A stretch of 64,000 nucleotides of DNA, from the NCBI GenBank assembly GCA_019454045.1, contig SKCR01031807.1, positions 32,780-96,779 on the forward strand, written 5' to 3'. Each line of letters opens with the position of its first letter. Within the stretch, counting starts at the first letter, position 1. A program made the position numbers and the translations under genes. The DNA comes from Zanthoxylum bungeanum. Its lineage: Eukaryota; Streptophyta; Magnoliopsida; Sapindales; Rutaceae. Under the pieces are notes generated by a model. The model was not told the origin of the DNA, searched no databases, and saw nothing but the letters and a program-made list of their open reading frames with translations. Of the stretch, positions 56,157-64,000 are shown one piece after another.

Positions 56157-56821
56157 TGTTGGAGTTAGTACTTGGAGCGCCAATCCGAATAATGTATAGT
56201 ACATTATATTTTATTATTTATTAATAAAATAACTACATTTTCATTTCAAAACCTTATTAATGGTAATGTCATTATGTATATTAGACAGATTTATATGTTG
56301 AGAATGACATCGACCTTAGAATAATCTTGTAGTAATACTGGACACTGCGTGATCCGACAGTGGGATAATATTACTATTATAAACTATTCTTAAAGTAAAT
56401 ATTCATAGTCGTTCATTTTCGAATACGGCCGAATTCCTATAACCGAGAATATAAGCACATATCGTATATTGGAATTGGAGTTCTAATGGTACCTGATGCA
56501 CATGTCATAAATTTGATTTTACCAAAAACTCGCTAATCTTACCGGATCGATATAATTCATTACGATTTCTCCCGGATTATACCAATAGTACAAATTCGAT
56601 ACATTCTAACTTATCCAATTAAATAAATATCAATATGTTACTCTATGATACTACTGGAACTATCCGAATACAAATCGTTAAACTTGAAAAATAGCGAATT
56701 TGACCAGAATGTCTTATCGAGATTCCGAGGGTATATACGAACTCCAAACACTCCCATGAACGCACTAGAGTTGATAGAATTTAAATCAGAGCTACTGTTT
56801 AAATGAGTTTCTCTATTCAAG
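56157..56821 (-). mobile_element. Minus-strand LTR, distal part
   Basis: On the plus strand it starts TGTTGGAGTTAGTACTTGG, directly at the break in the copia RT. The first 31 bases are the inverted match of 203-233. The sequence is interrupted at TCAAG by a solo LTR and probably resumes at 59475, ending in a TATTACA terminus at 60241. This would make a minus-strand LTR of about 1.43 kb beginning TGTAATATCTCG. No target duplication is evident at its two ends. No coding similarity. Confidence 0.5.
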
Positions 56822-59474
56822 TGTAACACCCTGGTCGGACCGGTCATACTCGGTAGAGTAAATCATTATGTATAACACCTTAGAATTCATAAAAATAATA
56901 TTCAAAAAATAACTATTTTCTTATATTGGAACATTGAGGCTCAATTAGAGACAAATTTATGAAATCAAATGTATGGCAATTTGGGCTTGCCAAACAAAGT
57001 ATAGACAAGCCCAAATTTTTCTTTTTTGGTAAACTCTAGAAAATGCTAGAATTTCTTTAATTTAATTCATTGAATAAAGAATGAATTACTGAAGGGAAAG
57101 AAAAGCAAAAATATCTTATTCCATTTTCTCCATTTTGCTGAGACATGCAAGGGACAAAAACAACCGTTTTCTTCCTTAAGTACCGAGAGAGTGAGGAGCA
57201 ATTTTTCAAGGCCATTTTGAAAAAGAAAAAGAAAAAGAAAAACTAGATAATGAAGCATCAACGAGGGTGAATTCAAGCTTAGGAAAGCATGAGGACAAGA
57301 AATCAAGATGAATAAGGAAAAAAATAACTCATAGTTTTTATATTTTATTGTGTATAGATTAGTAACCCTAGTAAGCTACTAAAAGATGATTGATGATGTT
57401 AGTGTGCTTGGTATAAAATGAATAAGGGTTAACATTGGAAATAATGTGGGTTTGTTTATTCTTGTTGTTTCGACTAAGGAGGTGGGGGCTGTTTTTATTA
57501 GTTTGATGAGTGGTGAGTTATGTTGAATTGGGGTTGTATCATAAATGAAGTGTAGATAACCATAGGTAAAAAGTATAGGTAATGTGTATAGGTAATGCAC
57601 GCCAAGTGTTCGATGATTTGACGATCATAATAGAGTTAAGTAATTAATCAAGTTATGTGCATTATAATATGTGTTTATTGTGTTGGAAATAATGTTGGTG
57701 ATGAGATTGTGAATTAGATTGATGGAAATATTAGTTACTTGTTCTTGATGATTCGGCAGTTAGGGGGAAATCAATTTCAGTTATGTTTAATGCATGAGGA
57801 CGTGTTATTGTGGTGATAGAATGCATGTTCGGTATTTTATGCTGAGGTCTGAGTTTTATTTGAATTTTTACATGATAAAGTGTAATTGAAGTGTGGAAAG
57901 GCATGATAGAAATGGCTGAGTTGAATAAACGAAATAGGACAGTAAGTGAGGACCTTAGGCAGAGAGTGATTGGCTGTAGTGCATTCTGAATAGTTCTCAT
58001 TATTTCGGTTAATACATAACTTCTAGACCTCCATTTACCTATACATTGGAGTTCAATATATCCAAAAATCATAATTTTTAGATGTAAAATTCAGAATAAA
58101 CTAGACATGTAAGGGAGTAACATATCCAAAATTCATAATTTTTAGACTTTAGAAGAAGCCGAAACGAATCTTTAAAGTCAGGCAATCTGCTGCCCATGTG
58201 CCTTGTTTTTCAGTTGCACGGCTCCTGAACTTCAATCCATAACTTGAGTTTCTGATATCGGAATTGAGAACCGTAAAAACCATCATAAAATAGACACACT
58301 AATGTAAAATTTATTAAAATTCCAGCCTTTGATTCCATCCCAATTAGTTGTAGTGAATTTTCGAAGTTAACCATTGAGTAGGGGATTTTAACGATTAGGT
58401 AGAAATTGAAATTTCGCTATCGTACTTCTATAACATGGAATCTAGGTCCGTAAAATTCTTAGCTAACCTGAACACCCTGAATTTTTAGTGAATTTGGTGT
58501 CTCCTGCTTTTCCTAGCCTATCTAATAATTAAGAATTACTATTGCCATGTCTTGTCTAACGAATTCGATTTATTATATGTTACTGATATGAGATCACATC
58601 GTTAGCAAATCCATAGCGAGTTTCTAGACAGTCATCAATGTCAGTGAGTGGATGCTTTATTTTATGTTTTCTTAACTTATAATTTAAAATATTTCAAGTT
58701 TTGAAGTTTTATTTGTTTTGAGGTTTTAAATTGATAAAAAATATGCATAATGATTAAATATTTTCGTCTCAGCGCTTGTTCAAAGTTTTCATGATTTATT
58801 AATTATCTATATGTTTCCGCTGAGATGCTTGATTGATGTTATGTTTCCGTCCCAATGATTGTTGCATGTTTTTATGTTTTTATGACTCATCATATGTTTC
58901 CGCTGGGGTGCTTGTTCCGGGTCTTGTCCATCAGAAATGGATTGACCCGCTACCTTGTCGACAAGGGATCGTTCGTTCCTCGCTTAGTCTATGCACGCGA
59001 CTTGGGCGTTGAACGCTTGATATGTTTTTGACGATACATGCATGGAAAATGGTTTATAGACATGTTTTAGATTTTTTTATGGTTTGTTATTTTTAGTATC
59101 CACTCACCAGGTCGTTCAAACGATCTGACCCCCCCAACTCCACAGTTTGTTTTGCAGGTAGCTTTATCTGGTGAGCCGTAGCCGAACATGAGCCTGAGAT
59201 CGAGGAATTGAGTTACCGCAATCACTAGAGTATGGGTATGTCATGCTAAGATTGTTGTTCACATTCATATTAATGCATGTATGTCGATTTGAGTCAAGTC
59301 TAAGTATATATGATGTTATTTAAATGAAGTAGTATAGCACTAATTGGTTCATGAATTTGTTTAATAAATATCTGTTATTGTAACATAGTCAGAAAGTTTA
59401 GAAATATCAGAGGCCGAGGGTGATGGTGAGGATCCATCACCTGCCGGTAACATCTTCACACTAGGGATGTTACA
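56822..59474 (+). mobile_element. Chromovirus-like gypsy solo LTR
   Basis: It begins TGTAACACCCTGG and ends AGGGATGTTACA, with TCAAG flanking both sides (56817-56821 and 59475-59479), a perfect duplication. TGTAACACCC...GGGATGTTACA termini and a length of 2653 bp fit LTRs of plant chromoviruses (Tekay/Del type). Near the end, CACTCACCAGGTCGTTC and CCCCCCAACTCCACAG match, inverted, sequence at 63750-63810. No coding similarity is seen. Confidence 0.85.
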
Positions 59475-60241
59475 TCAAGCATCGAATCTTCCTCATTTTA
59501 CTCGAATTCGAGCACCATTTGATGAAACCAACACCGCAACATCATTGTAAGTTGCATGAGCTTCGATTTGGTAGGTGGATTACCCCGCGAAATGAAGCGA
59601 TGAGCCGGAACCAAAATGGGTCTCTCACGCAAGGTTTCTCTCTGTTCTTGCCAGATTCCTGCAGCTTTAGGATGGCCGCCACCATTGGACTGGGGGTGGT
59701 CCGGTGTACCGGCCAATACTAGCCTGTCGGGCGGTGGTGGCCAAAATGGCCACCGGTGATGTTTCTCTCTTGGCATGGGAGGGGGTCAAGTGGGGAGAGA
59801 TAAAAATCTTTTTTATCCTTTTGTAATTTCAAAAACTTATGGGTTTATATAGATAATTTTCACAAAATTTTAATTAGGTCCCTAATATTGGACCTCTTCG
59901 CAAATTTATATTTTTTAGGCTCTTCTGGTATAAAGTTCGAAAAGGGCTTAACAAGAGAGTTGTTCGTCTTCGAATGTCATTTCCAACGGATCAAAACTCA
60001 GCTTAATCGAAGTTCGTTTACTATTTTTATAGCCAAAACAATGAAACTTCCTATGTATCTAAAAATCGCGTAATCAATTCATTTGAATTTCACAATTTCC
60101 AATCCGACGAAATCCCACTTTAAAATATTCCAACCTATTATTCAACACTTAAACTCTTATTTCCCAACTTCGTCTCATTGCGAGACCTAAACTTCGATCT
60201 GAAAACCTTCCAAAACTATTCCGAAAACTCGAGATATTACA
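59475..60241 (-). mobile_element. Minus-strand LTR, proximal part
   Basis: It continues after the TCAAG duplication and ends on the plus strand with CTCGAGATATTACA; on the minus strand that is a TGTAATATCTCGAG start. It holds a purine/pyrimidine-balanced, G+C-richer stretch at 59560-59790 with GGCCACCG and CCGGTGATG inverted motifs. Frames of 61-92 codons here have no recognisable product. Confidence 0.45.
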
Positions 60242-61320
60242 GTAAATGTGTCAAATTAATAAACGTATCAACACAACACGACACGATTAATAAATGGGTC
60301 AATTTTGTGTTTACCACGATTACATAATTAATGAAAAGATAGCGAGTAATCGTATTATAAATAAATAATCGTGTCATATTGACACGAATACATGAATATT
60401 ATTCGTGTCACAATGGATAAATATGTAATCATATTGTAGACGGATAATCGTATCATAAACAGGTAATCGTATCATAAACGAGTATAATACACCAATATTA
60501 TTCATATTATAAATAGATAAATATGTTGAGGTGATACAAAATAGATATGACATTATTATTAAATATGTTGATATGAAATCTCAAAATTATTAATTGTGTT
60601 AATTTTTATCAATCTAAATATAAAAAATTCTTATGATATCTAAGTGATGTAATCATATCGTAACCTATATTGCTAACACTGGACACAATGACATCAAGTC
60701 ACGGTGGTGTCCGTGTTGAAATTGAATTGTAATTATTCAGCAAACAACCTTCTCACATCAAGATAAAAGTATCTGATCAATTTTTAATTAGCTTTTCAAT
60801 TTGAAGTTTTAAAACAACTTTTGTTTCGTTTTATGGGCTATTCAACTGAACACGGCACCAACTGGCTTTTATATTTATTGTTCTGTAGTATGTGCAAAAC
60901 AGAAGGCCTAATGATTTCACTTTCACATAGCATGTTTATGAAAGAAAAGCCAAGGTAGCAATGAATAATTAGTAAAAAAAGGAAGAATTAATGGACCATT
61001 CAGAAAGTTTGATGCTCTATAGTGGTCCTTTAGTCTTTTTTTCATTTATAGCTTCAGTTTTTGTGGTGGGAAAAAAGAATCTTGTTTACAAATATCTTCC
61101 ACATTCATAATGGTGTACGTGTATCCAATTCAACAACCACTTCTTAGATTCAGATTGCACATGAGTATCCAAACATCAACAGTTGGAATTAGAAATAAAA
61201 ATTTAGGAGGCTAAAGAATAATAAATAATAAATTTAAGACTATTAGAAAGCTAAAAATAATAAAATATTTTAAGGGTCATTTTGGTCTTAGGAGCCCTCT
61301 GCCCCTGAACTCTCCTCATT
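60242..61320. other. Non-coding AT-rich DNA with ATCGTGTCAT-like short repeats
   Basis: At 60260-60500 short motifs such as AACACGACACGATTAATA, AATCGTGTCAT and AATCGTATCATAAAC recur about eight times. Beyond that I see no coding similarity, LTR or RNA gene. Confidence 0.5.
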
Positions 61321-61540
61321 TTGTATGACAGAGCTAGGGTGGTTTAATTTCAAATTATTTGAAATTTATTTAATTGTGATAGAATTTGTGAAAGTATATG
61401 GCTGGAATTTTTTTTTGATACATTCATGCTATGAATCGGTGGTTTCCTCATGCTCGATTTGTGTTCGGATACAATCAGAATATGTTTGGGGAGTTGGAAA
61501 TGATTTCTTTTCTATTTTTTGTGGTAGCTTCAAAATTAAA
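61321..61540 (+). other. Open stretch without recognisable product
   Basis: A 72-codon frame (61325-61543) is open but has no known motif. Its composition resembles the flanking AT-rich DNA, and I do not regard it as a gene. It directly precedes a duplicated segment. Confidence 0.2.
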
Positions 61541-61860
61541 TGAAAAGGAAAGGCTTTAATGAATGGACAGAAACATTTATAATGTTTTATGAGGAAGCAG
61601 GTTAAAAAATCTTGGATATTTATTTTTTCGTATATAATTTAATAACCAATCTTTCATTCATTGAATGATGTACATTTAATTTCTCACTCATTTTTTAAGT
61701 CGATAAAAAGGAAAGGGGTTTAATGAAAGGAAAGAAATATTTATAATGTTTTATGAGGAAGTAGGTTAAACAAATTATAAAAAAATCTTGGATTTTTTTT
61801 CTTATATACTGTTTAATAATCACTCTTTAGTCGAGTGGTAGACAATTAATTTCTCACCTC
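61541..61860 (+). repeat. Direct duplication of a ~160-bp segment
   Basis: Copies at about 61541-61690 and 61705-61870 share AAAAGGAAAGG, TTTAATGAA, ATTTATAATGTTTTATGAGG, AAAAATCTTGGAT and AATTAATTTCTCAC-TCATT. Copy 2 has a short insertion (AACAAATTATAAA). The second copy ends in a tRNA-like head. Confidence 0.8.
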
Positions 61861-61885
61861 ATTCTTGAAGTTGATGTTCGAGTCA
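61828..61885 (+). other. tRNA-like A and B boxes, possible SINE remnant
   Basis: TAGTCGAGTGG (61828-61838) fits the RNA polymerase III A-box pattern TRGYNNARNGG. TGTTCGAGTCA (61875-61885) matches 9 of 11 positions of the B box GGTTCGANTCC. The 36-base gap is in the range for tRNA-derived promoters. No cloverleaf can be drawn over the region, so this is at best a degenerate tRNA-derived element. Confidence 0.35.
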
Positions 61886-63393
61886 GTCCTCCAATTATGG
61901 AGATATTAATTTTTGAAATTGAAATTGCTTTTAGAGACTTGATCGAGTGCTTTTCAAATATTTCTTTTTATTTTACCATCTTTTTTTGGATCTCTAGAGA
62001 AGTAAAGACTAGAAAAAATTAATTTGAAATTGGCCAACCCCTATCTTCAAAAATAAAATAAAATAATAATCCCATAGTCGGGTCTTCATTGGACTCCAAA
62101 ATTACCTCATAACACACACATACATACATCAAACTCATCATCAAACTATTATATCCCAACATATAAATGGATTATAATTAATCCAATTCTTAATAAAACT
62201 TAGGTAGCCATGACATATTGCAACATCAATCTACAAAATTCATTATATATTGTACGGATATGATGATTGTTTATTCGATCAACACGTTGAAAAGCAAAAC
62301 CCTAGATAGAATTAGGTCAATTTTAGGTTTTGTCATTCTTGTTGCTTTATATAAATTTTTGCATGCTTCATCATCTTGGCCACCATTGGATTCCAATTGA
62401 TCATAAACACCATTCTTTTATTTCATGAAACTTTCTAATTGATTCCAAATTCTCCCCTTTTCTTAGTATCACATTTTAGGTCTTTTGTCAATATCCATTA
62501 ACTTAAAACCTCTGACGTCAAAATAACTCACGATTCATATGTCAATAATTCCCAAAAATTAGGTTCTATTGTAACTTCAGTGAAGCAAAGGATACAATAT
62601 TACAGTTTTTGGGGGTCACGTACATATAAATAAAAGATATATTTGTGACACCTGTTTTTACGCGTCAAGTACATATAAATAATTTATTTTTATTTTATCG
62701 ACTTTAAAAGAAAAGAAAAGGAAAGAAAACGGAAATACATTTAAATACTTGAGAAAGAACAGGTTTCTAAATAATTTAATCACTTTTTCTTATTTTTTTC
62801 CTTATAAATGCAATAGATTGTTTAATCAAAATTTTATTTAATAGAGAAATTATATGAGTTGCCGGTGCGTTGGTGTTTGTAAAGATGCAAATTAATCCAA
62901 ATTTCAAGACATTTTGAGGTAAATAAATTTAAATTTATTCGTCTTTAAATGAAATGTCTGTATTTTTATGTTCATAATTAAAGGGGGAAACCCCATAAAA
63001 AGTTCAACATCGATTGCAAATTTCATTAAGATTTTAGGGTGTAATGTAAATAAATTTTTTTCCTCTCTCTTTGTTTTTGCCTGAAAACTTTTTGTGAAAC
63101 TTTCTTTGTGAAGCCAAAGAAACTTTACTATGCACTTTCTACAAGTTTCCAATCAAGGTTAAAGCAGCAAAAAACTTGTGCATGCATTATAGATTCAACA
63201 TCATAGGGCTAGTGGTAACCAGATTAAGATTAAAGATTTCAATGAGTAGATATGTATATATCTATTTCTTTAGGTTCGAGGAGAAACTCAGCTGGTAGGC
63301 CACCATAGCGGTAATCATATAGCGTATTGATAAAATCTCTGGGAGTTGGCGTGGTGGTCCACAACTCACAACCCCTACTTAGATTACCGATTT
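61886..63393. other. Non-coding AT-rich DNA, no gene seen
   Basis: No coding similarity is seen; open frames of 60-82 codons are AT-driven. A short direct repeat, ACGTACATATAAATAA / AAGTACATATAAATAA, lies at about 62618 and 62669. Purine-rich and T-rich runs are common. Confidence 0.4.
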
Positions 63394-64000
63394 TGTAACA
63401 ACCCCAATCCGGGAGATGCTACCGGCGGGGGATAGACCATACTAACCTCATAAGTCTCTGACTCTGATAACTGTTGTTCAATATCTGATATTATTTTCTC
63501 TAATTTTATATATATATAGTATGTATGGGACCGTAGCCCAAACTCAACAACTTATCATACAAACTCAACTCCAAAAAAAAGAACTGTATACATAAAACAT
63601 ATGTCTTTACAACGACTATCACACAACCAAAGACTAATACATGACTTCTGTTTGACTCTGACTGGACTCTTACTCTCTCTGACTTGAACTGGTGGACTCC
63701 ATACCCTAGTGACTACATCAGTATCCATCCTCTCGAGCTCGTCCTCCGGGAATACCTGCAAAACAGACACTGGGAGTGGGGGGTTAGACCGTTGTACGAT
63801 CTAAGTGAGTGGACGAAAAATGAAAAACCGTTATCAGAACATGTGATTCTAAAACCGAAAACTCATGAGATAGCTTTATAAGAAAACTGTTTTCTGTCTT
63901 AAAACTCTGAGCTTCTTTCTAAAAATCTTTTATAAAACTGTTGTTTCTGGAAACTTTCTTTTCTAAAAGTTCTTTCTGAAAACTGTAACTGAAAACTGAA
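63394..64000 (-). mobile_element. Chromovirus-like LTR, minus strand, cut by window end
   Basis: The plus strand starts TGTAACAACCCCAATCCGGG. The segment 63750-63810 (TACCTGCAAAACAGAC, GAGTGGGGGGTTAGACCGTT, CTAAGTGAGTGGA) is the inverted match of 59097-59160 in the solo LTR at 56822. It is therefore the 3' end of a related LTR read on the minus strand. CTTTCTNAAAA-type short repeats fill 63890-64000. Confidence 0.7.

Noticed and set aside
59498..59776. 92-codon minus-strand frame in a G+C-richer patch
   Set aside because: There is no recognisable domain and it lies inside LTR-like DNA next to a solo LTR; a second frame on the other strand is also open.
63273..63300. GGTTCGAGGAG plus ACTCAGCTGGTAG, tRNA-like boxes
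   Set aside because: The B-like box precedes the A-like box, the wrong order for a tRNA or SINE promoter on this strand.

Overview
This is plant intergenic DNA with no intact host gene. Every protein similarity I can support is to plant LTR retrotransposons: Ty1/copia polyproteins, and one Ty3/gypsy polyprotein with the dual RNase H typical of the Tat (Ogre/Retand) lineage. The base composition is AT-rich, the LTRs are very long (1.4-3 kb), copia priming sites read TGGTATCAGAGC, and several layers of insertion are visible. This points to a medium or large flowering-plant genome, probably a dicot; I cannot name the species. Every coding region is broken by stops, frameshifts or truncation.

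Layout. An old copia reverse transcriptase (234-465, resuming at 56005) is split by copia element A. A has LTRs at 471-about 2426 and 54171-55999, and the 5-bp target duplication GTGTG at 466-470 and 56000-56004. Its inside has grown to about 50 kb. From the left it holds the 5' half of a family-B copia element (LTR 2792-4695, primer site, 2.2-kb leader, gag, protease, start of integrase, to 8227). Next come the LTR, leader, gag, protease and RT/RNase H of a Tat-like gypsy element (8228-16640).

A jumbled block follows: an LTR fragment (17006-18562), a minus-strand copia pol with its LTR/leader (18563-23373), and a second family-B element on the plus strand (24215-33938) carrying a solo LTR. 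After another LTR fragment, the 3' part of a gypsy element runs to 53510. That part is interrupted by a minus-strand solo LTR (35186-37217), by a complete-span minus-strand family-B element (37462-47953) that itself carries a solo LTR, and by an unrelated solo LTR (49220-51435). Element A's own RT end and RNase H (53511-54156) then precede its right LTR.

Outside A, 56157-60241 looks like a minus-strand LTR split by a chromovirus-like solo LTR (56822-59474, duplication TCAAG). The segment 60242-63393 is non-coding DNA with a few repeats, and 63394-64000 starts another minus-strand chromovirus-like LTR.

None of the elements looks able to move unaided. The points most worth following are: (1) a leader block in family B that is far better conserved between three copies than gag and carries the same short antisense reading frame; (2) a short reading frame shared by several family-B LTRs; (3) a cluster of GACACGTGGC-type boxes upstream of a TATA box in the solo LTR at 49220-51435; (4) evidence that the two gypsy ends are not sister ends; and (5) several tandem repeats inside LTRs and the gypsy 3' region.
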